DNA of 56,193 nucleotides from contig CANJNI010000030.1 in the NCBI GenBank assembly GCA_947475995.1, forward strand, positions 1 through 56,193, in the 5' to 3' direction. Source of the DNA: Beijerinckiaceae bacterium (GTDB taxonomy: Bacteria; Pseudomonadota; Alphaproteobacteria; Rhizobiales; Beijerinckiaceae). The notes beneath the pieces are model-generated. The model worked only from the letters and a program-made list of their open reading frames with translations. It was not told where the DNA came from and made no database searches. Below, in pieces: positions 8,253 to 17,829 of this stretch (the first letter of the stretch is position 1; each line of letters starts with the position of its first letter). The position numbers and the translations under genes were made by a program.

Positions 8253-10493
8253 TTGCCTCATAACAGTTTCCGACCAGACCTGATGGGCAGTGCAAAGATT
8301 GACGCCATTGAGCCGCAGACATGCGGCGAACTTGCGATGGTCACCCTGACATACACAGCAGGTCACTTCGGAATCGATGACAGCGGCAGCATCAAGGTTT
8401 CATTTCGCTCTGCGTCGGATCAGACGCGCTTCCAGTTGGAGAATCCGAAGGCCATCGGATACGTCAGCGTCAGGACGTCGAACGGCGCCGGTGTCAACAC
8501 CTGGTATGAAAGCAACCGCAACATTCGACCGTGGCACCACACGCTCTATATACAGTGCAAGCGATTTCTGGCGGAGGGCGACAAGATCATCGTATGCTTT
8601 GGTGATCGCAGCCAGGGCGGACCCGGATATCGAACTCAAACTTTTGTAGAAAAAACGCAAGAATTTCGAGTCCACGTGGATGCGTTCGCAACATATGACT
8701 ATGTCGTGTTGCCGGAAGAACGGCAGCCGAAGATCGAGCTGATTGCTGGAGCGCCGGTAGCATACTTCGCGATACTGCCGACCTTGCGAACGGTGGGCGA
8801 CCAGTTTTCGCTTGGCGTGAAGGTAGAAGATCGTTGGGGAAACCCCACAGATCGAAATCCTGCGATCTTCAACTTGCGCGCATCACGTCCGGTTCAGGGG
8901 CTGCCGCAGACGGTCAGCATGAGCGGGTCTGGTGGCGTCGTAAGGTTGGATGGGCTCAGCGTCGATGCTCCCGGAGAGCTCACCATCACGGTGGAAGATG
9001 GTACGGGCACGCCCGTGGCCGTGTCGAATACGCTCGTGTCATTGGTGGAAACAGAATTCCGACACTTCTGGTCGGACCTGCATGGCCAGAGCGAGGAAAC
9101 GATAGGCACGAATTCAGCGCGAGACTATTTTGCATTCGCGCGCGACAAGGCGCTGGTGGATATCGCCGGGCATCAAGGCAATGACTTTCAGGTTACGGAT
9201 TCATTCTGGCGCGAATTGAACGAGATCACCGCATCGGTCGAACAGCCCGGAAATTTTCTAGCGCTTCCCGGCTACGAATGGTCGGGCAATACCTCTGTCG
9301 GAGGTGACCACAATGTCTGGTATCGCCGGGAGGGCAGACCCATCTATCGATCCCATCGGGCGCTCATCATGGAAGACAGTCGCCCCGATGGCGATGCACT
9401 CGACCTGTCGCAACTTTTCGAGCGTCTGAAAGACGAAGATGCACTGGTCGTGGCGCATGTCGGAGGGCGCTATGCGGATGTCGGATACGCGCATGACGCA
9501 AAGCTGGAGCCTTCTGTCGAAGTGCATTCTGCGTGGGGCACTTTCGAATGGATCTTCGAGGAGGCGCTCGAGGCAGGATATCGCATCGGCATCGTCGGGG
9601 GATCGGACGATCACAAGGGCAGGCCGGGAGCCAGCTATCCGGGCGCATCCAAGTTCGGCTCCTATGGCGGGTTGACATGTCACCTGCTGCCGGAACTCAC
9701 CCGTGATGCCCTGTTCAGAGCCTTCCGGCAACGTCGCCATTACGCCACGACGGGATGTCGGCCATTCATAGACCTAAGACTTGGTGGCCTTGATGGCGCC
9801 GCCAGAGAATGGTCTGGAGGACCGGTGCCGACACATGAAGCGCTGATTGGCGATATCATCCAATGCGCCGGAGCGGACGCGATCCTTTCCTTGCGGGTTG
9901 CGGCACAGTGCGGAATCGAACGTATAGACATTCGCGATGGACTTCAGACAATCGAAGTCATCAAACCGGTGGTTGAAGCGAGACGACGCTGCAACAGGCT
10001 TCGGGTTCAATGCGAAGGCGCCGAATACAAGGGGCGCGGACGTATGGTGAACTGGGACGTCCAGGTACGCTTCGATGGTCCTCGCGTGCTTTCAGCCACA
10101 CCAGTGAACTTCTGGAACCCGGACAGGAGGGTGAGGTCTGACGAAAGCAACGTGTCTTGGTCCGGCGTCACCACCGGCGGAGCCGATGCAGTCGACATCC
10201 GGGTTGACGACGCAAGTTCGGGCAAACTGATGTTCTCCAGTAACGTCACTAAATTCGAACTGGACCTCGCCGATTTGAACGACGAGGATCATGTGGTCTC
10301 CTGCGGAGGCTTGAAGAAGACGGTTCGGATCATGCGATTGCCTGACGAATCCCTGCCATCCAGCATCGAACTGACCCGGAATTTGCCGCTCGATGCCGAT
10401 GTTGAACGCCGAGTCTTCGCCCGAATCGTCTTCGAGGACGGTCATATGGCGTGGACGAGCCCAATCTACATCAGAAGGAGCGTGGGGGCCTGA
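8253..10493 (+). CDS. DUF3604 family protein (PHP-like metal-dependent hydrolase domain)
   Basis: 746 residues from a TTG at 8253, preceded by AAGGA at 8241-8245 with suitable spacing. The N-terminal 260 residues look like beta-rich Ig-type domains. The DUF3604 region follows: FWSDLHGQSEETIGT, DIAGHQGNDFQVTD, LPGYEWSGN, DALVVAHVGGRY, VEVHSAWGTFEW and GIVGGSDDHKGRPG. The scattered His/Asp/Glu motifs resemble the PHP metal site. There is no signal peptide. DUF3604 members are poorly characterised. Placement between a CocE hydrolase and a transporter suggests a second hydrolytic step on the same imported compound, which is inferred. Confidence 0.8.
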   Translation: MPHNSFRPDLMGSAKIDAIEPQTCGELAMVTLTYTAGHFGIDDSGSIKVSFRSASDQTRFQLENPKAIGYVSVRTSNGAGVNTWYESNRNIRPWHHTLYIQCKRFLAEGDKIIVCFGDRSQGGPGYRTQTFVEKTQEFRVHVDAFATYDYVVLPEERQPKIELIAGAPVAYFAILPTLRTVGDQFSLGVKVEDRWGNPTDRNPAIFNLRASRPVQGLPQTVSMSGSGGVVRLDGLSVDAPGELTITVEDGTGTPVAVSNTLVSLVETEFRHFWSDLHGQSEETIGTNSARDYFAFARDKALVDIAGHQGNDFQVTDSFWRELNEITASVEQPGNFLALPGYEWSGNTSVGGDHNVWYRREGRPIYRSHRALIMEDSRPDGDALDLSQLFERLKDEDALVVAHVGGRYADVGYAHDAKLEPSVEVHSAWGTFEWIFEEALEAGYRIGIVGGSDDHKGRPGASYPGASKFGSYGGLTCHLLPELTRDALFRAFRQRRHYATTGCRPFIDLRLGGLDGAAREWSGGPVPTHEALIGDIIQCAGADAILSLRVAAQCGIERIDIRDGLQTIEVIKPVVEARRRCNRLRVQCEGAEYKGRGRMVNWDVQVRFDGPRVLSATPVNFWNPDRRVRSDESNVSWSGVTTGGADAVDIRVDDASSGKLMFSSNVTKFELDLADLNDEDHVVSCGGLKKTVRIMRLPDESLPSSIELTRNLPLDADVERRVFARIVFEDGHMAWTSPIYIRRSVGA

Positions 10494-10594
10494 CGGTCGT
10501 TTGATCAGATAAGCGACCGACGAGCAGAGTTCTGGACGCAGGCGGGCGGAGGCCCTAGCCTTCACAATCAGGCAGACCGATTGGCAAAGACTCG

Positions 10595-11482
10595 ATGAAT
10601 CTCAAATCTCTTCAAGTCTTCGTCAGCGTTCTGGAAGAGGGGACGCTGGTCAAGGCCGCCGCCAAGATGAATCTAAGCCAGTCGGCCGCCAGCCGCCTGA
10701 TCCAAATCCTTGAAGACGAATACCAGACCAAGCTGTTCTTCCGCGACAACAAGCGATTGACTGCAACACGTGCGGGAGAGATGTTCTATCCGGAGGCATT
10801 GCGAATCCTTTCATCGGTCAAGGCGATTCCGGCACTGTTCGAGCAGATCAACTCTGAATCAGTGGCGCCACTCAGAATCATCTGCCATCCCCGGCTCATC
10901 AACGGTTTCATTCTTCCAGCGATTATTGCGTTCATCAAGGAAGCCCCGGGTGTAAAGTTAAAACTGGAAGTCCATCCACGCCGCTATCTCGGACAGCGGA
11001 TTCTGCATGACAATTATGACATCGGGGTCTCCAACCTGCCGCTGCCGGTGGAGAATTTCGAAGCCCACGCCATCTCAAAGTCGGAGATCCAAGTTCTTCT
11101 GCCCAAGTCGCACGCTCTCGCGGCTCGACAGTCACTGAGTGTCGAAGATCTTCGATCAATGCCCTATATCGCGTTGGATGAGACTACGCTGTTGCGGCAG
11201 CTGACAGATCTCGAGTTGGCGCGATCGGGCATGTCCATCGACCCCGCGCATGAAGTGTCCAGCGCGTCTGTTGCTCTCGGCATCGTGCGCAGTGGCCTCG
11301 GCTACATGTTGACGGATAGCCTGATGCTCGATCCGCAACTCCGCGAGGAGGTTGTTCTCGTTCCGTGGACGCCGGTGACGCACATTCAGGTCGGATATTT
11401 CATGAACAAGTTCAGCAAGCCACATCCATATCTTGATCTGTTCAAGCAATGCCTCATCGAGGCAAGCAGGGGAAACGCATAG
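10595..11482 (+). CDS. LysR-family transcriptional regulator
   Basis: 295 residues. The N-terminal winged helix-turn-helix is clear (MNLKSLQVFVSVLEEGTLVK, AAAKMNLSQSAASRLIQILE, FFRDNKRLTATRAGE), followed by a periplasmic-binding-protein-like effector domain from about residue 90. The gene is co-directional with the flanking transport genes and its stop lies one base before the next ATG, which is unusual for LysR regulators because most are divergent from their targets. The T-N11-A inverted repeat at 4833-4851 is a plausible target. The effector is probably the transported compound or a product of it (inferred). Confidence 0.9.
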   Translation: MNLKSLQVFVSVLEEGTLVKAAAKMNLSQSAASRLIQILEDEYQTKLFFRDNKRLTATRAGEMFYPEALRILSSVKAIPALFEQINSESVAPLRIICHPRLINGFILPAIIAFIKEAPGVKLKLEVHPRRYLGQRILHDNYDIGVSNLPLPVENFEAHAISKSEIQVLLPKSHALAARQSLSVEDLRSMPYIALDETTLLRQLTDLELARSGMSIDPAHEVSSASVALGIVRSGLGYMLTDSLMLDPQLREEVVLVPWTPVTHIQVGYFMNKFSKPHPYLDLFKQCLIEASRGNA

Positions 11483-11483
11483 A

Positions 11484-12401
11484 ATGCTGAAGTTTCTCCT
11501 TCAACGGCTCGCGCTTGCAGTTGCGGTTGCGATTTGCGTATCCATACTCACTTTCGGACTCCTCGGTGCAACCATCGACCCCGCCATCGCAATTGCCGGC
11601 GAGGACGCCTCCGCCGAGAAAATCCAGGCTTTGCGCGAAGCGTTCGGCTACGACAAGCCTCTCTACATTCAGTACGCGAACTGGTTCGGGAGTGCTTTGC
11701 AGGGAAACCTCGGCACCAGTCCCTACTTCGGACTGGACGTCAGCAAACTTATTGCGGACCGATTGCCAGTGACCATGAAGCTGGGGGCGCTTGCGATTTC
11801 CTTTGCGATCGGCCTCGGAGTGCCATTGGGGGTCATCGCAGCGATCTATCCCAACACATGGATTGATCGTGTAGCATTGTCTGTCGCGGTCCTCGGGCAG
11901 GCTATACCCAATTTTTGGTTCAGCCTCCTGTTGATCATTGTGTTGGCAGTCCAACTGGAACTCCTGCCGGTTTCGGGCGCGTCAACGGCAAGTTCCTACG
12001 TTATGCCGATGATTGTTCTGGGAACAAATGCAGTGCCGGCGATCATGCGCCTCACTCGCACCGGTATGCTCGACACGTTGCAGGCTGACTTCATACGGAC
12101 TGCCTGGGCGAAGGGGCTTAGACCCCGACAGGTATTTTTCAAGCACGCGCTCCGCAACGCGTTGATCCCCGTGGTTGCTGTGACCACAATTCAAGCCGCA
12201 CACATGCTGGGCGGCTCGATTGTGGTCGAGTCAGTTTTTGCGCTTCATGGTTTGGGGATGCTCGCCTATGAATCCATTCTGCGCTCCGATATCCCTACGA
12301 TGCAGGCGGTTATCTTGATCTTCTCCGGCTTTTTCATCGTCTTCTCGGCACTGTCGGACATCATCAACGCATACCTTGACCCCCGGATCAGAGTAGCCTG
12401 A
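11484..12401 (+). CDS. ABC transporter permease, DppB type
   Basis: 305 residues from the ATG at 11484 (GGGGAAA upstream). Membrane segments are at roughly residues 8-28, 97-120, 132-157, 170-187, 230-255 and 275-297. The EAA loop required for ATPase contact is visible around IRTAWAKGLRPRQVFFKHALRN, split here as IRTAWAKG and HALRNALIPV. It pairs with the following DppC-type gene to form the inner-membrane channel for the family-5 binding protein encoded at 4922. The ORF remains open to 11433, but that part lies inside the LysR gene. Confidence 0.92.
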   Translation: MLKFLLQRLALAVAVAICVSILTFGLLGATIDPAIAIAGEDASAEKIQALREAFGYDKPLYIQYANWFGSALQGNLGTSPYFGLDVSKLIADRLPVTMKLGALAISFAIGLGVPLGVIAAIYPNTWIDRVALSVAVLGQAIPNFWFSLLLIIVLAVQLELLPVSGASTASSYVMPMIVLGTNAVPAIMRLTRTGMLDTLQADFIRTAWAKGLRPRQVFFKHALRNALIPVVAVTTIQAAHMLGGSIVVESVFALHGLGMLAYESILRSDIPTMQAVILIFSGFFIVFSALSDIINAYLDPRIRVA

Positions 12402-12402
12402 C

Positions 12403-13296
12403 ATGACAGATCAAGCAGCCGGATCGGCGAGTATCGCAAGCTGGCGCATCTTTATTGCGCGCAGTAAAGTCATGCGTCACTATGGAGTGCTGTCCGGTGG
12501 ACTCATGGTGGCGATCGTCTTGGCCGTCGCGCTGCTGGCGCCGGTTCTCGCTCCGCACGATCCGTACCAACAGGCGCTACTCAACCGACTGAAGCCGCCC
12601 TTCTGGATGACGGGAGGGTCGTGGTCTTTTCCACTTGGAACGGACCATATGGGCCGAGACTATCTGAGCCGCCTGATGTACGGAGCACAGATATCAATCC
12701 TGATCGGGGTTTCGACAGCGCTTATCTCCGGCGCATTGGGCACAAGTCTCGGTCTTGCGGCCGGCTATTTTGGCGGCCGGGTCGATGCTATCATTATGTT
12801 CATCGTCACGGTCAAACTGAGTATCCCGACAATTCTCGTGGCGCTGGCTGTGGTTCAGCTTGTCGGCGGATCGCTGCAGATTGTTATTCTGGTTCTGGGA
12901 TTGCTGCTCTGGCACCAGTTTGCGGTGGTGGCCCGATCCGTCACCATGCAGATACGCGACATGGACTATATCACGTCCGCCAGAATGGCGGGCTGTTCTT
13001 CATTGCGCATTCTGATGACCGAGATTCTTCCCAACGTCTTGAACCAGATTATTGTCGTACTGACGCTGACAATGGCGTCAGCAATCGTGATCGAGGCGTC
13101 TTTGTCGTTCCTTGGCGTCGGAGTGCAACCACCGCTGCCGTCGTGGGGCATCATGATCGCCGAAGGGAAAGAGCACATTTTCTTTCGGCCGTGGCTGGTC
13201 ATGATTCCCGGCTTCGCGTTGCTCTTTCTGGTTCTGGCCATCAATCTTCTTGGTGACGGACTCCGTGACATCACGTCGCCACAGGGGAGAGGTTAA
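12403..13296 (+). CDS. ABC transporter permease, DppC type
   Basis: 297 residues. The N-terminal cytoplasmic and first membrane part (about residues 25-48) is followed by the DppC signature GTDHMGRDYLSRLMYG, then five further membrane segments and the EAA loop ITSARMAGCSSLRILMTEIL. The C-terminus contains EASLSFLGVGVQPPLPSWG, typical of dipeptide and oligopeptide permeases. It starts one base after the DppB stop and is followed with no gap by the first ATPase gene. Together these indicate a complete, co-transcribed importer. Confidence 0.92.
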   Translation: MTDQAAGSASIASWRIFIARSKVMRHYGVLSGGLMVAIVLAVALLAPVLAPHDPYQQALLNRLKPPFWMTGGSWSFPLGTDHMGRDYLSRLMYGAQISILIGVSTALISGALGTSLGLAAGYFGGRVDAIIMFIVTVKLSIPTILVALAVVQLVGGSLQIVILVLGLLLWHQFAVVARSVTMQIRDMDYITSARMAGCSSLRILMTEILPNVLNQIIVVLTLTMASAIVIEASLSFLGVGVQPPLPSWGIMIAEGKEHIFFRPWLVMIPGFALLFLVLAINLLGDGLRDITSPQGRG

Positions 13297-14319
13297 GTGG
13301 CAAACTCTCCTTCGGCCTATGTCGTCGTGCAAAATCTCCGAATCGACATCCACACGAGTAGTGGCCTGTTGCATGCTGTATCCAATGTCAGCTTTCAGCT
13401 CACGGCCGGAGAGGTTCTCTGCATTGTCGGCGAATCCGGTTCGGGAAAGTCCATGACTGCGCTTGGGCTGATGGGTCTGCTGCCAGCCGCAGCGAGCCGC
13501 AGCGCCGAACTTCTATCTGTCGACGGCAGGGACCTTTTGACGATGAGTCCCGAAGAGAAGTCCGATTTTCTCGGCAATCGAATGGCGATGATCTTTCAGG
13601 AGCCTATGACCTCGCTGAACCCCTGCTTTACGATCGGGACGCAGATGGAGGAAACCATTCGCCGGCACCGCAACGTTAGCGCGCGGGATGCAAAGCTGCA
13701 TGCCGCGAGCTGGCTTGAGAAGGTAGGGATTCCCTCTTCGGCAGGCAGGCTCGAGCAATATCCCCACCAGCTTTCAGGCGGCCTTCGCCAACGTGTCATG
13801 ATCGCCATGATGCTGATGTGCGAGCCGAAGCTCCTTATCGCCGACGAACCAACCACGGCACTGGACGTGACGGTGCAGGCTCAGATCCTTCAGCTTTTGT
13901 CGGCCCTGCAAAAGGAGTTGGGACTGACCATGATCTTCATCACTCACGATCTGGGTGTCGTGTCGAGAATAGCTGATCGTGTTGCGGTGATGTATGCGGG
14001 TGAGTTCGTCGAGTATGGTACGACCAGACAGGTCTTGAAAAACCCTCAGCACCCCTACACGCAGGGCTTGCTCAAATGCCTCCCGGTGCCCGGGCGTACG
14101 CGACGCGGAGCGCACCTGGGCACGATACCTGGCTCGGGTCCATCCCTGATCGGCAATTTGTCCGGATGCTGTTTCGCCAATCGCTGTGAATATGCAGCTC
14201 CTGTCTGCCTGGAGGGCAAACTGCCGCTGTTCGTTCGCGAAGATGAGCATGGCGTAAGGTGCCGGTTTCGACCCGAAGAACTGGCGCCTTTGCAGACAGT
14301 TGATGCGGTGCCGCAATGA
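13297..14319 (+). CDS. ABC transporter ATP-binding protein, DppD type
   Basis: 340 residues from a GTG immediately after the permease stop. Walker A is GESGSGKS, the Q-loop region is IFQEPMTSLNPCFTIG, the signature is LSGGLRQR and Walker B is LLIADEPTTALD, with the switch His in FITHDLG. The C-terminal oligopeptide/dipeptide-transporter extension (CCFANRCEYAAPVC), whose Cys residues may bind an iron-sulfur cluster in DppD proteins, is present. The stop overlaps the next ATG by 4 bp. Confidence 0.93.
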   Translation: MANSPSAYVVVQNLRIDIHTSSGLLHAVSNVSFQLTAGEVLCIVGESGSGKSMTALGLMGLLPAAASRSAELLSVDGRDLLTMSPEEKSDFLGNRMAMIFQEPMTSLNPCFTIGTQMEETIRRHRNVSARDAKLHAASWLEKVGIPSSAGRLEQYPHQLSGGLRQRVMIAMMLMCEPKLLIADEPTTALDVTVQAQILQLLSALQKELGLTMIFITHDLGVVSRIADRVAVMYAGEFVEYGTTRQVLKNPQHPYTQGLLKCLPVPGRTRRGAHLGTIPGSGPSLIGNLSGCCFANRCEYAAPVCLEGKLPLFVREDEHGVRCRFRPEELAPLQTVDAVPQ

Positions 14320-15284
14320 CAATAACACCTCCACTCATGGAGTTGCGCAACGTCTCCAGAGACTTCCTCATCAAGGCGGGACTCTTTGGTCAAAAGAAGA
14401 TCCTGCGCGCGGTTCGAAGCGTATCTATTGATATTGAGAAGGGCGATGTGCTCGCGCTGGTCGGGGAATCCGGTTGCGGCAAGACCACGCTTGCCAGAAT
14501 GCTGATGAATGTTCTCGAACCCACGTCAGGCGACATTCTCTATCAAGGCAAGCCCAACAAGGATCGTAGCGCCGCAGACCGTTCTCGTAAGTTGCAGGCA
14601 GTCTTTCAGGATCCCTATTCGTCGCTCAACCCGAGGAAGACAATTGGGAGCATCGTTTCGCTCCCCTTGTGGATCCATGGCGATCTGGCGTCTGCCGCAA
14701 TCCGAAGCGAAACCTTGAAAATCATGGACAAGGTGGGACTGCCGGCACGAGTCTATGACAACTATCCCAATCAGCTTTCCGGAGGCCAGCGACAGCGTGT
14801 GGCGATAGCACGCGCGCTCATCCTCAAGCCCGAGATCATCATTTGTGATGAACCCACGTCGGCGCTGGACGTCTCTGTACAGTCCCAGATCCTTAACCTG
14901 CTCATCGACATGAAGCATGAGTTCAATCTGACATACGTCCTTATCAGTCACAATTTAGGGGTCGTTGAACATTTGGCAAACAAGGTCGCCGTCATGTACC
15001 TTGGGCGGATCGTCGAGATGGCGGCCTGCGAAGAGCTTTTTTCTAGCCCCCGACACCCCTACACCAAGGCGCTGCTTGCCTCGATCATGGCTCCGGATCC
15101 GGATTTGGACATTCCTGATGTTGATCTCGGCGTAGCATTCCCGAACGCAATGAACCCGCCTGTTGGCTGCGCCTTTCATCCACGCTGCAATCAGAAAATG
15201 CCAATTTGCACTATAGAGCAGCCGAGTAAGGTTCTTCAACAGGAAAGGACCTTGGAGTGCCATCTCTTTGGCAATGGAAGGTGA
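14316..15284 (+). CDS. ABC transporter ATP-binding protein, DppF type
   Basis: 322 residues. Walker A is GESGCGKTT, the Q-loop segment is VFQDPYSSLNPRKT, the signature is LSGGQRQRV, Walker B is IIICDEPTSALD and the switch His lies in LISHNLG. The C-terminal segment GCAFHPRCNQKMPIC is the DppF-type Cys motif. It overlaps the DppD-type gene by ATGA and ends the 10-kb transport unit. No terminator hairpin with a T-run is evident directly downstream. Confidence 0.93.
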   Translation: MTITPPLMELRNVSRDFLIKAGLFGQKKILRAVRSVSIDIEKGDVLALVGESGCGKTTLARMLMNVLEPTSGDILYQGKPNKDRSAADRSRKLQAVFQDPYSSLNPRKTIGSIVSLPLWIHGDLASAAIRSETLKIMDKVGLPARVYDNYPNQLSGGQRQRVAIARALILKPEIIICDEPTSALDVSVQSQILNLLIDMKHEFNLTYVLISHNLGVVEHLANKVAVMYLGRIVEMAACEELFSSPRHPYTKALLASIMAPDPDLDIPDVDLGVAFPNAMNPPVGCAFHPRCNQKMPICTIEQPSKVLQQERTLECHLFGNGR

Positions 15285-15680
15285 GATTGATTTCGAAGCG
15301 TTTGTCCAGAAGCTATCAGCGCCAGACTTATGAGCTGCAATAGTGTCTTTTCGTGTGGATGTTCGGCCTCGCCTGCCCGAAGAGCAACGGCCTACAAGAA
15401 TCAATCTGGTTTCTCCCGTTAACGCATTAGCTGCAACACGGGAATAGAGCACGGCGTCGTCGCACCGGTGCGACACGCGCCGAGACCGCAAGGCGAACTC
15501 TCGATTGCGGCCAGTAGAGAACAATCTCCGCGCTCGGTGAAGTTGTGACTGAATTTGTCAAACTCGGCGCAATACACACTCTGTCACATTAGTCCCGCTT
15601 CCTGAAATATCTGAGTGAAACATCAATCCTCATATGCGTCCCGGCGAAGAACGAGAGTTGAGTTCGCATCGGAGCGTATC
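15285..15680. other. Gene-free region at the left edge of the relic zone
   Basis: No coding frame with family resemblance is seen on either strand. The region separates the transport operon from the decayed copper-type genes. A 16-bp palindrome (15459-15474) is its only clear structure. Confidence 0.45.
15459..15474. promoter_or_regulatory. 16-bp perfect palindrome
   Basis: GTCGCACC followed directly by GGTGCGAC forms an exact palindrome. It lies about 220 bases ahead of the Spy-like pseudogene and could be an operator left over from the copper cluster. The repressor family cannot be named. Confidence 0.3.
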
Positions 15681-16322
15681 ATGAGCAGAAACTGGTAATT
15701 CGGCGGGGCGGCCGTGATCGCGATTCTGGTCGGCGGCTAGGCGCTCGCGCAGTCGCATATCAGCAACGGATTACAAGGAGTGGGCGGCAGGCAGGGGCAG
15801 ATGCACGGCGGTCGCATGCACGTTATGATGCGTGACCGCAATGACGAAATCAGCAATCATCCCGCTCATGACCAGCAAGGGAATGGTTCGCGTGGTCCCC
15901 AGGACAATATTGGTTCTGGTCGAACGGAGTCCTTCGACCCAGCCTCGCTTGCGCGCCGCAGGGCCGGGATCGGCATCAGGCCGGATCAGGAGGCCGTCTG
16001 GGCGAAGTATGGAGCAAACGTGCAGGCCGTGTTCGAGGCCCGGAGAGCGAGCCGTGACAATAGGGACGTCGCCGCGCTGCAGCATATAACGCCCGGCGAT
16101 CGCTTCGCGTTTGTAAGCGCTCTGCGAGACCAGTCGCGGGAGGAGTTTAAAACCATCGCGACTGCCGCGGAGGAGCTTCTGACCGCGTTCGATGGCAACC
16201 AGAAATCGATGACCCGAGGCTTGCCGGGCTTCGGAGAGGGCGGCCTGCGTTCCGGCATGAATGGATGGCCGGCTATGAACGGTCAGCGCGTCAACGCGAA
16301 CGGTGCGAAACATCGTCACTGA
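15681..16322 (+). pseudogene. LTXXQ (Spy/CpxP-like) periplasmic protein gene with two stop codons in its signal peptide
   Basis: From the ATG at 15681 the frame reads MSRNW-stop-FGGAAVIAILVGG-stop-ALAQ and then stays open to 16322. The pieces form a normal signal peptide (basic N-terminus, hydrophobic core, ALAQ cleavage site) broken by TAA at 15696 and TAG at 15738. The mature part is His/Gly-rich at first (residues 40-55). It then carries IRPDQEAVWAKYGANVQAVFEAR and a matching helical repeat, the pattern of the LTXXQ/Spy family of small helical periplasmic chaperones linked to metal and envelope stress. A shorter frame from GTG 15780 is open but would lack export. It sits directly upstream of the decayed multicopper oxidase. 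Confidence 0.65.
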
Positions 16323-16402
16323 TGTTCAACATGCAGCTCATCAGCACTTGCGCCGCGGGTTGCAATCCTCTCGGGCGCACCACCTATATTGCGGAGCGCA
16401 AT

Positions 16403-17746
16403 ATGTCCGGACCAGTCAACGTCACGCGGCGGCGGATGCTAACCTTCTCGGGTCTGGCGGTCGCTGGTGCGCTATCAGCCAGGCTCTGAAGCTGACCCTG
16501 CGAAAAGGCCGGCATTCCTTCGCGCCGGCAAGCCTGTTCCTACGCTGGGCATTTCGGCGGAATACCTCGGCCCTGTCGTGCATCTCCGCAGCGGCGACGA
16601 TGTGGAGTTTGAGGTTCGCAACCTGCTCGGTGAGGTGACCAGTCTGCACTGGCACGGACTCCAGAGTCCCTCCCATGTCGATGGTGGTCCGCACAACGAG
16701 ATCAAGCCCGCAGAGACCTGGGCCGATACCTTGCCGATATGTCAGCCAGCAGCCACAACATGGTTCCACCCGCGCCCGCATGGAGCGACCGGTCGTCAGG
16801 TCTATGGCGGGCTAGCGGGCATGATGATTATTGCTGACGGTGGCGACCGCGAGCGGGGTCTGCCGTCAACTTACGGCGTCGATGATCTGCCGATCATTCT
16901 CCAGGACAAGCGCTTCGATCGCACCCGCGCGCCGGTCTACAACCCGGATGGACCGCATGCACGGCTTTCAGGGTGATGAATTTCTGGTCAACGCCGTGAT
17001 CGCACCGTTCGCTATTGTTCCGGCAGGCTTCGTGCGTCTCCGTCTATTGAACGGAGCCAATGCGCGTGACTTCAACCTGCGCTTTTCCGACCGTCGGACT
17101 TTCTGGTCTGTCGCTGGCGACGGAGGGCTCCTAGCAAAGCCTGCCGAACTTGTAAGCCTCCTGATTGCTCCCGGCGAGCGCTACGAACTGCTGGTGGATT
17201 TCTCAACCGGGCAGCCCGCCAGCCTCGTCAACGATCCGGATCCGGCGCATAGTAACGTGCGAATGTCGATGACGCAGCAGGCCAGGTCCGGGCGCCTGAT
17301 GGATTTCCGCCCCTATGCATCGAGCAAGGCGGATATCCTCCACCTGCCCGGTGCGCTTGCAACGCTGGCCGAACCGGATGTGAAGTCTGCTGCGGGCTGG
17401 CGCACGTTCCGTCTGAGCGCCATGGGAATGAACATGGGCATCAACGGCAAGTCCTATGACATGGACAGATTGGACTTCACCGCGAAGCTCGGTACGACCG
17501 AGATCTGGGAATTCATTTCCGCCGATATGCCGCACCCTTTCCACGAGCTTGCGCATTCTCTCCAGCAACGGTCGCAGGCCAGCCGTCCATCCGGCTGGCT
17601 GGAAAGAAGTGGTGCTTGTCGAGGAGCACGCGGAGAATTTCGTTCGCTTCAACCATCCCGCATCGGCCCACCGCCCCTTTATGTAACATTGTCACATCCT
17701 CGAACACGAGGATCAGGGGATGATGGGGCAGTTCGCCGTCGTGTGA
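16403..17746 (+). pseudogene. Multicopper oxidase (CueO/CopA-like) pseudogene with several lesions
   Basis: Pieces in three frames rebuild one multicopper oxidase. A Tat signal (MSGPVNVTRRRMLTFSGLAV) starts at 16403. A frameshift near 16455-16485 leads to the first cupredoxin domain (SLHWHGLQSP). A second frameshift near 16947-16957 leads to MHGFQGDEFLVN. At 17542 the expected PHPFHVHG-type motif is cut to PHPFH and the frame shifts again. At 17684-17686 a TAA replaces the Tyr codon in PFM-stop-HCHILEHED. The HPHxH copper motif also reads HPRPH, so one type-3 ligand is Arg. The gene cannot give an active oxidase. With the Spy-like relic it marks a lost periplasmic copper-resistance cluster. 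Confidence 0.85.
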
Positions 17747-17829
17747 AGCGCGGGGGCTAACGATCTCATCGAGTGATGACGCCGCAAAGCATTGCGCAGG
17801 TATGTGGTGGCTCCACACAGCCCTAGGGT

